From NCBI RefSeq assembly GCF_015477765.1, contig NZ_JADLQQ010000007.1, forward strand, positions 310,001-374,000: a stretch of DNA of 64,000 nt, given 5' to 3'. The position numbers and the translations under genes are program-made. Under the pieces are notes generated by a model, which had not been told where the DNA came from, ran no database searches, and worked only from the letters and a program-made list of their open reading frames with translations. Position 1 is the stretch's first letter. Each line of letters begins with the position of its first letter. Below are positions 57,480-64,000 of the stretch, piece after piece. Source of the DNA: Nocardia transvalensis. Lineage in GTDB: Bacteria; Actinomycetota; Actinomycetes; Mycobacteriales; Mycobacteriaceae.

Positions 57480-58670
57480 ATGCAGACCTCCGCCCGCCGC
57501 ACCCTGTTCGTTCTCGCCGCAGCACTGCTGCTGATGAAGTCGACCTGGTTCTCCGCGAGCGCCGTCATCCCCCAGGTTCGACAGGAGTGGCGGCTGACGC
57601 CGGATGCGGCGGCGTGGTTGACGATCGCGGTGCAGTGGGGTTTCGTGGCGGGTGCGGTGCTGTCGGCGGCCTTCGTCGTCTCCGATCTCATTGCGCCCGT
57701 GCGGTTGATCTTCCTCGGATCGGTCGGGGCGGCCGGTGCGAATCTGGCCCTCCTGATCACCCATTCGGCGTTCACCGGGAGTCTGGCTCGCTTCGCCACC
57801 GGGTTCTGTATCGCCGGAATCTATCCGCCCGCACTGAAACTCGTCCCGACCTGGTTCCGGGAACGCCGCGGCGCCGCCATGGGCCTGCTCGTCGGCGCCC
57901 TGGCCGTGAGTTCCGGTGTGCCGCATCTGGTCAACGGTCTCGGCGGACTCGACTGGCGCACCGTCATCATCGCCACCTCGGTGCTCACCCTCGTCGGCGG
58001 TGTGCTGACGCTACGTCTCGTGCGGGAAGGCCCCTACCCCTTCCCGGCACCGCGATTCGATCTGCGTCAGGCCCCGCGGATCCTGCGCGACCCGGGCACC
58101 CGCCTGGCCGTCATCGGCTACTTCTGCCACATGTGGGAGCTGTACGCCATGTGGACGTGGTTCCTGTTGTTCTTCACCGCCGCCCTGACAGCGCACGGCA
58201 GCACCGATTCCCTGGCGGCGGCATACGTGACATTCGCCGTCTTCGTCGTCGGCGGGCTGGCCAACTACACCGGCGGTGTGCTCGGCGACCGCTTCGGCCG
58301 CGAACGCACCGCCATCGTCATGATGGCGCTCTCCGCCGCCTGCGCCGCAGGCATCGGCCTGCTGATGAACGCCCCGCTGTGGCTGCTGATCACCGTCGGG
58401 CTGGTGTGGGGCTACACCGTGGTCGGAGATTCCGTCCAATTCTCCGCTCTGGTCACGGAATTGGCCGATCAAACGGTCGTCGGCACCGCGCTCACCCTCC
58501 AGATGGCCTGCGGCTTCCTGCTGACCGGTGCCACCATCTGGCTCGTGCCCGCCGCCGAACAGCTCGTCGGTTGGCGCTGGGCGTTCGCGGTTCTCGCCGT
58601 CGGCCCGCTGGCCGGTATCGCGGCGATGTGGCGCCTGCTCAGGCTTCGCTCCGCGTGCCTCGTCGTCTGA
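57480..58670 (+). CDS. MFS transporter (nitrate/cyanate-type or drug exporter)
   Basis: 396 residues, 12 predicted membrane helices. The N-terminal half has STWFSASAVIPQVRQEWRLTPDAAAWLTIAVQWGFVAGAV and the loop FCIAGIYPPALKLVPTWFRERRGAAMGLLVGALAVSSGVPHLVNGLGGLDWR, with the MFS A-like motif (GIYPxxxKLxxTWFxxxRGxAMG). The second half has GGVLGDRFGRERTAIVMMALSA. The pattern recalls CynX/NNP-type or general MFS exporters; substrate unknown. Downstream of, and close to, the CGNR regulator gene. Confidence 0.9.
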   Translation: MQTSARRTLFVLAAALLLMKSTWFSASAVIPQVRQEWRLTPDAAAWLTIAVQWGFVAGAVLSAAFVVSDLIAPVRLIFLGSVGAAGANLALLITHSAFTGSLARFATGFCIAGIYPPALKLVPTWFRERRGAAMGLLVGALAVSSGVPHLVNGLGGLDWRTVIIATSVLTLVGGVLTLRLVREGPYPFPAPRFDLRQAPRILRDPGTRLAVIGYFCHMWELYAMWTWFLLFFTAALTAHGSTDSLAAAYVTFAVFVVGGLANYTGGVLGDRFGRERTAIVMMALSAACAAGIGLLMNAPLWLLITVGLVWGYTVVGDSVQFSALVTELADQTVVGTALTLQMACGFLLTGATIWLVPAAEQLVGWRWAFAVLAVGPLAGIAAMWRLLRLRSACLVV

Positions 58671-58710
58671 TACCGATTGCCCATTGACCTGTGCGGCCCC
58701 GGACGCAATA

Positions 58711-58728
58711 CTGAACCAGATGGTTCAG
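58711..58728. promoter_or_regulatory. Operator palindrome over the arsR-like start codon
   Basis: CTGAACCA-GA-TGGTTCAG is a perfect 8-bp-arm palindrome. The ATG of the ArsR-type gene (58720) lies in its centre. ArsR-type regulators often bind such palindromes at their own promoter. The overlap implies autorepression at the translation-start region, and the message would be nearly leaderless. Confidence 0.7.
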
Positions 58729-59052
58729 CATGACTTCCTCGACGCCTCGTTCGCGGCACTCTCGGATCCCACCCGCCGCGGGATTCTGGAGTGGCTCGGC
58801 CGAGGACCCGCGACCGTCAGCGAGCTGGCCGACCGCTTCGAGATGACCCTCACCGGCATGAAGAAGCACATCCAGCTGCTGGAGGCCGCCGGCATGGTCG
58901 CCACCGAGAAACGCGGCCGCGTGCGGTACTGCCGACTCGGTGACAATCGCCTCGACCGGGAAGCGGCGTGGATCCGCGACTACCGGCACATGCTGGAAGC
59001 CCGCATGGACCGTCTCGGACAGTTTCTCGAGCGAACGGACAAAGAACCATGA
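58720..59052 (+). CDS. ArsR-family (winged HTH) regulator of an SRPBCC pair
   Basis: 110 residues. The whole protein is a winged helix-turn-helix domain: FAALSDPTRRGILEWLGRGPATVSELADRFEMTLTGMKKHIQLLEAAGMVATEKRGRVRYCRLG, followed by a short helix (WIRDYRHMLEARMDRLGQFL). No metal-binding Cys motif is present, as usual in the subgroup whose genes precede SRPBCC/AHSA1 genes. It probably represses its own operon through the palindrome at 58711-58728. The stop overlaps the next start (ATGA). Confidence 0.93.
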   Translation: MVQHDFLDASFAALSDPTRRGILEWLGRGPATVSELADRFEMTLTGMKKHIQLLEAAGMVATEKRGRVRYCRLGDNRLDREAAWIRDYRHMLEARMDRLGQFLERTDKEP

Positions 59053-59531
59053 GCACCGACACCACGACCGACGCCGTCGTCACCACCCCCACCGACCGTG
59101 AGATCCACATCGAGCGCATCTTCAACGCGCCGCTCGAGCGGGTATGGGACGCCTATGCCCGCATCGAACAGCTGGTGCAGTGGTGGGGCCGCGGCAACCA
59201 GCTCGACGTCGAACGCTGGGAGTTCCGCAAGGGCGGGCACTACCGCTTCGTCGAACACTCCGACGGCGAGACCCACGGCTTCGAGGGCCGCTTCCGCGAG
59301 GTCACCCCGCGCGAGCGCATCGTGCAGTCCTTCGAATGGGACGGCATGCCCGCCCATGTCGCCATCGACACCACCACCTTCGTCGATCTCGGTGACGGAC
59401 GCACGAAGGTGGTGACCGACAGTCAGTTCCACACCCCGGCCGAACGCGACGGCATGCTGCAGTCCGGGATGGAATCGGGCCTCAACGAAAGCTACCGCGC
59501 CCTCGACGCCTTGCTTGCCGCGAGCTCCTGA
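59049..59531 (+). CDS. SRPBCC/AHSA1 domain protein
   Basis: 160 residues. IHIERIFNAPLERVWDAYARIEQLVQWWGRGNQLDVERWEFRKGGHYRFVEH, FEGRFREVTPRERIVQSFEWDG and GMLQSGMESGLNESYRALDALLA are the START/Bet-v1-like AHSA1 fold, with a hydrophobic cavity for a lipid or aromatic ligand. The ArsR-AHSA1 pair is widespread and responds to unknown ligands; the AHSA1 partner may bind the inducer. Translationally coupled to the regulator and followed by a strong terminator. Confidence 0.93.
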   Translation: MSTDTTTDAVVTTPTDREIHIERIFNAPLERVWDAYARIEQLVQWWGRGNQLDVERWEFRKGGHYRFVEHSDGETHGFEGRFREVTPRERIVQSFEWDGMPAHVAIDTTTFVDLGDGRTKVVTDSQFHTPAERDGMLQSGMESGLNESYRALDALLAASS

Positions 59532-59546
59532 GCAGCGGGTATACGT

Positions 59547-59574
59547 GCCGGTCGGTGCCGCGTCACCGACCGGC
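59547..59574 (+). terminator. Terminator after the ArsR-SRPBCC operon
   Basis: A perfect 11-bp stem GCCGGTCGGTG / CACCGACCGGC with a 6-base loop, 16 bases after the stop codon. No T-tract. Confidence 0.75.
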
Positions 59575-59607
59575 GCTCCCGGGCCGGCGCGAAGCTAGGC
59601 TGGTGGG

Positions 59608-60090
59608 GTGAACGTTGAGGTGACGCCCCTGCCGGGTATCGGCGTGCGGAAGGACTTCTCGATCAAGAGCGGTCGTCGCCGGATCGGCGTCATCGATCGC
59701 CGCGACGGCACGATCGACCTGATCGTGGGCAAGGCCGACAACCCCGATGTCACCGACCAACTACCCCTGACCGCGGAGGAGGCGGCGGCGCTGGCGAATC
59801 TGCTGGGCGCACCGCAACTGGTCGCGCAGTTGCGCGCCGACCATCGCGATCTGGAGGGGGTGAACACCCGGCAGTTCCCGGTCCTGCGGGGCTCGCCCTA
59901 TGACGGACGCGAGCTGGGCGAGACCGAAATGCGCACGCGCACCAAGGCATCCATCGTCGCGGTGATGCGCGCGGGCCACGTGCACCCGTCGCCGGGGCCC
60001 GATTTCACGCTCACCGCCGGTGATCTACTGGTCATCGTGGGAACGACCGAGGGGCTGGAAGCCGCGGGCAAGATCCTGACCGACGGCTGA
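59608..60090 (+). CDS. KhtT-like regulatory subunit of a cation/proton antiporter (RCK_C/TrkA-C)
   Basis: 160 residues. The N-terminal half (VTPLPGIGVRKDFSIKSGRRRIGVIDRRDGTIDLIVG, then LTAEEAAALANLLGAPQLV) matches the KhtT N-domain, and the C-terminal half (ASIVAVMRAGHVHPSPGPDFTLTAGDLLVIVGTTEGLEAAGKIL) is an RCK_C/TrkA-C ligand-binding domain. KhtT controls the KhtU K+/H+ antiporter, responding to pH, K+ or c-di-AMP in Bacillus. Here no antiporter gene follows; the next gene, 14 bases on, is an amidohydrolase. It is either an orphan or acts on a transporter encoded elsewhere. Confidence 0.88.
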   Translation: MNVEVTPLPGIGVRKDFSIKSGRRRIGVIDRRDGTIDLIVGKADNPDVTDQLPLTAEEAAALANLLGAPQLVAQLRADHRDLEGVNTRQFPVLRGSPYDGRELGETEMRTRTKASIVAVMRAGHVHPSPGPDFTLTAGDLLVIVGTTEGLEAAGKILTDG

Positions 60091-60103
60091 TGCCGACGGT
60101 GTG

Positions 60104-61432
60104 ATGGCAACACGACGCAGGCTTCGGCGCTGGGTGCTGTACCCGCTGGCGTTTCTGCTTGCGGCGCTGGTGATCTCGATCGCGGCGGGCTACGCGTTCT
60201 ACCGGTTCACCCTGTACAAGGCCGGACCGCGACAGACCGGCCGACTCGCCCTGATCAATGCCACCGTTCTCGCCGGTCCCGAACTGACGCCGATTCCGGG
60301 GGCGACCCTCCTGATCGAAAACGGTGTCATCGTCGCCGTCGGGCGGGAGATCGCGGTGCCACCGGATGCCCAGCGGCGCGATCTGTCCGGCCGAACGGTG
60401 CTGCCGGGCCTGATCGACTCTCATGTGCACCTGTCCGCGCCGCAGCGAGCGCGCGGCGAGGAGGTCGGATTCTGGGACATGCCGGGGGTCATCGCCGACT
60501 GGTATCGCTTCCACCCCGGCAAACGGAAGAACTTCCTGCGCCACGGCGTGACGACCGTGCGCAGCATGGGCGACGAGAACGGCTGGGTGCACGACTTCCG
60601 GCGCCGGATCGCCGAGGGCGAGCTGGAGGGCCCGCGGTTGCTCATCGCCGGGCCGCTGTTCACCACGCCGGGCGGGCATCCGATCGCGACGTTCGGCGTC
60701 GAGGCGAAGTCGGATTCCGTGCGCGTTCCCGACCGTCCGGAACAGGCCCGCGAGATGGTGCGCACGCTGGTCACCGGCGACGACCCGGTCGACCTGATCA
60801 AGGTCGTCCAGGAACGCGGAAACCCGGAACGTAAAGTGCTGGAACCGATCCGGCCGGATATCCTCGCCGCGATCATCGACGAGGCGCACCGGCACGGCAC
60901 GAAGGTCTTCGCGCACTGGGGAACTCGCGAAGATCTGGCCGACCTGCTCGCCGCCGGAATCGATGGCCTGGACCACCTGGAGCCGCGCGGGGTGCTCGAC
61001 GGCTGGCCGGAGGGCACACCCGCGGTGCTGGTTCAGCGCGGGATCACGCTCGCTCCGACGCTGGCCGTCACCGACCCGGTCTTCACGCCGGAGACCAAGG
61101 CCGCGATCCGTGCCCGGCTCGGTGAATTCCGCGCCGCGGGCGGCCGGATCATCGCGGGCAGCGACGCCGGAATGCCGGGCGTCTACGCCGGTGACGGCTT
61201 GATTCGCGAACTCGAACTCCTCGTCGCGGCCGGTCTCACGCCACGCGAGGCGATCATCGCCGCCACCGTCACCCCCGCCGCCGCACTACACACCGACACG
61301 ATCGGTGTGATCGAGCCCGGCCGAATCGCCGACCTCCTCATTGTCACGGGCGACCCCCTGTCCGACATCACCGCTCTGCGCAAGGTGGATTCCGTTCTGC
61401 GCGAAGGTCGAACGGTCGTCGACAACGGCTGA
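60104..61432 (+). CDS. Membrane-anchored imidazolonepropionase-like amidohydrolase
   Basis: 442 residues from ATG 60104 (GTG 60101 in frame). One N-terminal membrane helix (WVLYPLAFLLAALVISIAAGYAFYRF) after a basic stretch, then a TIM-barrel amidohydrolase: LSGRTVLPGLIDSHVHLSAPQ (metal HxH), HGVTTVRSMGD, DLIKVVQ, VFAHWGTREDLADLLAAGIDGLDHLE, GGRIIAGSDAGMPG and the C-terminal GVIEPGRIADLLIVTGDPLSDITAL. The active site would face the outside. Substrate unknown; similar proteins include prolidase-like and aryldialkylphosphatase-like enzymes. Confidence 0.9.
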   Translation: MATRRRLRRWVLYPLAFLLAALVISIAAGYAFYRFTLYKAGPRQTGRLALINATVLAGPELTPIPGATLLIENGVIVAVGREIAVPPDAQRRDLSGRTVLPGLIDSHVHLSAPQRARGEEVGFWDMPGVIADWYRFHPGKRKNFLRHGVTTVRSMGDENGWVHDFRRRIAEGELEGPRLLIAGPLFTTPGGHPIATFGVEAKSDSVRVPDRPEQAREMVRTLVTGDDPVDLIKVVQERGNPERKVLEPIRPDILAAIIDEAHRHGTKVFAHWGTREDLADLLAAGIDGLDHLEPRGVLDGWPEGTPAVLVQRGITLAPTLAVTDPVFTPETKAAIRARLGEFRAAGGRIIAGSDAGMPGVYAGDGLIRELELLVAAGLTPREAIIAATVTPAAALHTDTIGVIEPGRIADLLIVTGDPLSDITALRKVDSVLREGRTVVDNG

Positions 61433-61446
61433 AGCCGCCCGAGGAG

Positions 61447-62973
61447 CTAGGGGCCGACCAGGGCGGCGAGACGGTCGGCGTAGGTGTTTCGGGACAGCTG
61501 GCGGGCCCGGTCGGCCAGGCGATCGCGCAGGGCGGCGGGGATCTCGTCGCGGACGTGGACGAAAGCGTCCCAGACCACCTCGGGGATGTCGGCGGTCAGG
61601 GCCGCGAGGAAGTCGTCGAGATCGTCCATGCCGTCGATGATTTCGAGGACGCGGGTGCGGCCCGCCTCGTCTTGGGCCAGGGCGACGTCGACGAGTACGG
61701 GGATGTTGTCGCTGCGGGTGGCGGCGAGGACGGCCGCGAGCAGATGCTCGCGGGTGAGGTCGCCGAGGCAGGACGCGATGATGGGCTTGGCCGGGTCGGG
61801 GAGCGCGTCGACCAAGGGGAGCACATCCGGCCAGAGTTCGTATTCGGCGGCGGTCTCGATGATCTTGCGCAGCACCGCCGGATCGGCCATCACCGGCAGT
61901 CCGGCCATCCGGCGGCGATCGGCGTCGGTCATGGCCAGGGCGATCGGGATCAGGGCGTCCCAGCGTCCCGCGGCGTCGGCCTCGCGGATCAGTTCGGAGA
62001 GTTCGTCGTCGGGCTTGCCGGCGACGCGGTCTGCCACGAACGCCAGCGGCCCGTCGGGCAGATGCGTCGCCAGCGGCAGCAGATCCAGCCACAGGCCCTG
62101 CTCGAGCGCGACATCCATGACCGCGGACAGCACCGGCTCGGTGTGCACGGCCCGACGCTGGGCGAAGACGGCGAGGCTGTCGTGGCTCATGGCCCCGGTG
62201 ACCGGCAGCAGCGTGGCCCAGGCGTCGAGTTCGTGCACGGCCTGCACGAGACTGTCGAGGACCTCACCGCCCAGTTGTGCGCTCAGATCGCCGATGCGGG
62301 CCCGGTTGGCCGGATTCACCGTCGCCAGCAGGTCGATGCCCTCGGCCCACATATTCTGCTCGTGGGCGGCGCGGACGATGCCCGGCAGCCGGTCGGCGAC
62401 GATCTCGAGCAGCGAATCCATACTCGATTTGTCCTCGAGCAGATACCCGACGCGCAGCAGGTCGGCCTCGTCCATAACCGCGGCCGCGGCCCGCATCATC
62501 TCCTCCGGCACCACACCCACGAAGCGGCCCATCGTCACATGCTCACCCCGCGAGAGCAGTTGGCGAGCCACCTCGACCACCATGCGCGTGGGCACCTTGG
62601 GAATGATGGCGGCGGTGCGGCGCGGATCGAGCGCAATGGTGGCCTCCGCCAGGAACGGCGCGGGCAGGGCCTTGGCGATATCGACGGCGCGGGCCGGTTC
62701 CACCGACGCGGCCACCGCCGCGCACAGGGCGGGCCCGAAGGCGCGCTCGGCGGCCTTGGCGGCGATGGGTGTGGGCACCAGTTTCGTTGCGGCGGCGACG
62801 CGTTTGAGCTTCGCGGCATCGGCGTCGAACAGCAGGTCGGTGGCGCGGTCGCGGAACGACCGGATCGACTCCGGCGGCAGGTGGGTCAGGAAGTCCAGGG
62901 CGTCGGAGTCGGGGATGCCCAGCAGGCGTGCGAGTTTGGTGGTTTCGGCGCGGGCGAGCAGGCGATCCGTCAC
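61447..62973 (-). CDS. Large all-helical conserved protein of unknown function
   Basis: 508 residues, no membrane helix, no recognisable enzyme motif. It is built from repeated helical pairs of ~35 residues (for example VLRKIIETAAEYELWPDVLPLVDALPDPAKPIIASCL, and VLSAVMDVALEQGLWLDLLPLATHLPDGPLAFVADRV), with a recurring E/QxxLWxDLLPL element; this resembles HEAT/ARM-like or MgtE-N-like arrays. The start is GTG 62973, whose bases overlap the stop of the 69-residue gene upstream (GTGA), so the two proteins are translationally coupled and may form a complex. Confidence 0.78.
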   Translation of the reverse strand: MTDRLLARAETTKLARLLGIPDSDALDFLTHLPPESIRSFRDRATDLLFDADAAKLKRVAAATKLVPTPIAAKAAERAFGPALCAAVAASVEPARAVDIAKALPAPFLAEATIALDPRRTAAIIPKVPTRMVVEVARQLLSRGEHVTMGRFVGVVPEEMMRAAAAVMDEADLLRVGYLLEDKSSMDSLLEIVADRLPGIVRAAHEQNMWAEGIDLLATVNPANRARIGDLSAQLGGEVLDSLVQAVHELDAWATLLPVTGAMSHDSLAVFAQRRAVHTEPVLSAVMDVALEQGLWLDLLPLATHLPDGPLAFVADRVAGKPDDELSELIREADAAGRWDALIPIALAMTDADRRRMAGLPVMADPAVLRKIIETAAEYELWPDVLPLVDALPDPAKPIIASCLGDLTREHLLAAVLAATRSDNIPVLVDVALAQDEAGRTRVLEIIDGMDDLDDFLAALTADIPEVVWDAFVHVRDEIPAALRDRLADRARQLSRNTYADRLAALVGP

Positions 62974-63179
62974 AGGCCCAACGCCTTCTTCACGGCCGGG
63001 CGCATCAGCCGGGGGATGAAGTCCATCGACGAATCGATCGCCCCGGCAAGGTTGTTCGACCGCCGCGCCTGCGCGGCGCGCAGCAGGCGATCGAGTTCGG
63101 CGAGTTCGGCGTCGGACAGCGTGGCGAACTCCGGCGGGAGCGCAGCTCCGAGCGTGCGGGCGAGCACTTCGGCGGACAT
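62970..63179 (-). CDS. Small helical protein coupled to the 508-residue protein
   Basis: 69 residues from ATG 63179 with GGAGG upstream. ALPPEFATLSDAELAELDRLLRAAQARRSNNLAGAIDSSMDFIPRLMRPAVKKALGL is mostly helical and amphipathic. I do not recognise a family. Its stop overlaps the start of the 508-residue gene. About 31 bases separate it from the upstream hydrolase gene on the same strand, so all three may form one operon. Confidence 0.7.
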   Translation of the reverse strand: MSAEVLARTLGAALPPEFATLSDAELAELDRLLRAAQARRSNNLAGAIDSSMDFIPRLMRPAVKKALGL

Positions 63180-63210
63180 CGGTGGGCCTCCAGATATTTG
63201 GTGCGTGCGA

Positions 63211-64000
63211 TCAGCGGGACGAGTATTCGATCGGGCTGTTGTCCGCGCGCAGATCGTCGATGAAATTGGCGATCGCCTCCACCACCAGCAGCGGTTCGGT
63301 GATCGGCAGCCAGTGATCGGCGGGTAGCCGGTAGCACCACAGCCGGTCCACGCCGCGCCGCACGTGTGCATCGACCGCCGGGACGGCCGCGGCGTCGGCG
63401 CGGTCGACGATCAGCTGCACGGGCACCGCGGTGCGGCGCTCGCGCGGATTGCGCAGGTGATGAACGAGATTGGCGGCGACGATGCGGCCACCGGCGGCGA
63501 GATCGGCGGGCCAGGTGCGGGTCAGCGGGATCGGCCGGGCCCGCAGCCGAGGCCAGCGCAGTAGGCGGCGCCCGAGTACCAGCCAGCCCAGACCGGGCAG
63601 CTTCCACCACCGGGTGTGCGGAAATCGGGGTTGCCGCAGCGACATTCCGAGATGGTCGAGGCTCGGTGCGCCGAGCGCGGTGGCCGAGGCGATCCGGGTG
63701 TTGGCGCGGCCGTCGTAGATCGCCTCCCACACCTGGATCGCGCCCCACCCGTGACCGGCCAGGTGCACGGGCCGGTCGGGGGAGACCGCGTCGATGACGG
63801 CGTAGAGGTCGTCGGCCAGACGAGTGAGCCGGTAGCCGTCCGTCCGCCCGGGGGCGGCGGAGCGGCCGTGGCCGCGAACGTCATAGGTGACCACGCGGAA
63901 ACCATCGGCGAGCATGCGCGCGACCTCGTCCCAGACACGGTGGGTGTCGGTGATGCCGTGCACCAGGACCAGCGTGTCGGCATCGGGGATGCCACGCTCG
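63211..64000 (-). CDS. Alpha/beta hydrolase with GHGWG elbow (5' part missing)
   Basis: At least 263 residues, open to the window edge; the start lies outside. LVLVHGITDTHRVWDEVARMLADGFRVVTYDVRGHGRSAAPG is the oxyanion-loop and strand-4 region of epoxide-hydrolase-type alpha/beta hydrolases. The nucleophile elbow reads LAGHGWGAIQV, where GHSxG or GHDWG is normal: the nucleophile is Gly. The acid-residue strand VQLIVDRADAAA and the His in PADHWLPITEP remain. Possibly a non-catalytic or altered member. Same strand as the two unknown genes downstream. Confidence 0.82.
   Translation of the reverse strand, partial: ERGIPDADTLVLVHGITDTHRVWDEVARMLADGFRVVTYDVRGHGRSAAPGRTDGYRLTRLADDLYAVIDAVSPDRPVHLAGHGWGAIQVWEAIYDGRANTRIASATALGAPSLDHLGMSLRQPRFPHTRWWKLPGLGWLVLGRRLLRWPRLRARPIPLTRTWPADLAAGGRIVAANLVHHLRNPRERRTAVPVQLIVDRADAAAVPAVDAHVRRGVDRLWCYRLPADHWLPITEPLLVVEAIANFIDDLRADNSPIEYSSR

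Overview
The window is very GC-rich chromosomal DNA with dense genes, GTG starts, ATGA/GTGA stop-start overlaps and AGGAGG-type ribosome binding sites. An antigen-85-type mycolyltransferase homologue, a protein O-mannosyltransferase, an Rpf-type muralytic protein, a two-subunit methylmalonyl-CoA mutase and a multi-TM class III adenylate cyclase point to a mycolic-acid actinobacterium, most probably Nocardia or a close relative. The species cannot be fixed from the sequence alone. I saw no rRNA, tRNA, CRISPR array, transposase or phage gene.

Positions 1-12.8 kb: the 5' part of an Hsp70-like gene, a rhomboid protease, a VOC protein and a phosphotransferase. A redox pair (split-barrel flavoprotein and quinone reductase) follows, behind a promoter with a SoxR/MerR-type 19-bp spacer and palindrome. 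Next come a flavin reductase, topoisomerase IB, an aldehyde dehydrogenase, protein O-mannosyltransferase, a secreted trypsin-like protein, a TehA/SLAC1-type transporter and its divergent LysR regulator. From 12.85 to 13.55 kb lies a 28-unit, ~23-bp tandem array between two convergent genes.

13.6-30.4 kb: two conserved genes (one DUF3097), an NfeD/SPFH membrane pair, and a coupled operon of a lipoprotein binding protein, an 800-residue double permease and a TPR membrane protein, with no ATPase gene. A complete taurine/nitrate/sulfonate-type ABC importer lies on the minus strand. A secreted PHB-depolymerase-like esterase and a second secreted hydrolase lie opposite a GAF-PucR regulator.

30.4-37 kb: an Rpf-like gene follows a long leader in which two 9-bp helices interleave (pseudoknot or switch). 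Next is a cobalamin riboswitch before cbtB-cbtA-histidine phosphatase. A small orphan protein, the antigen-85-like esterase, a CYP157-like P450 without ExxR and a TVP38 protein follow.

37-64 kb: mutA-mutB-meaB, a B12-dependent pathway only 5 kb from the riboswitch-controlled cobalt uptake genes; a K+ channel; an adenylate cyclase; catabolic hydrolases; a flavin monooxygenase/TetR pair with two matched operators; a CoA-transferase opposite a type II thioesterase; a zinc-ribbon SDR lacking the usual catalytic Tyr; an MFS exporter; an ArsR-SRPBCC pair with an operator over its own start codon; an orphan KhtT-like protein; and a coupled pair of unknown genes followed by an alpha/beta hydrolase whose nucleophile elbow reads GHGWG. 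Short tandem arrays at 25.7 and 35.9 kb resemble the 13-kb array.
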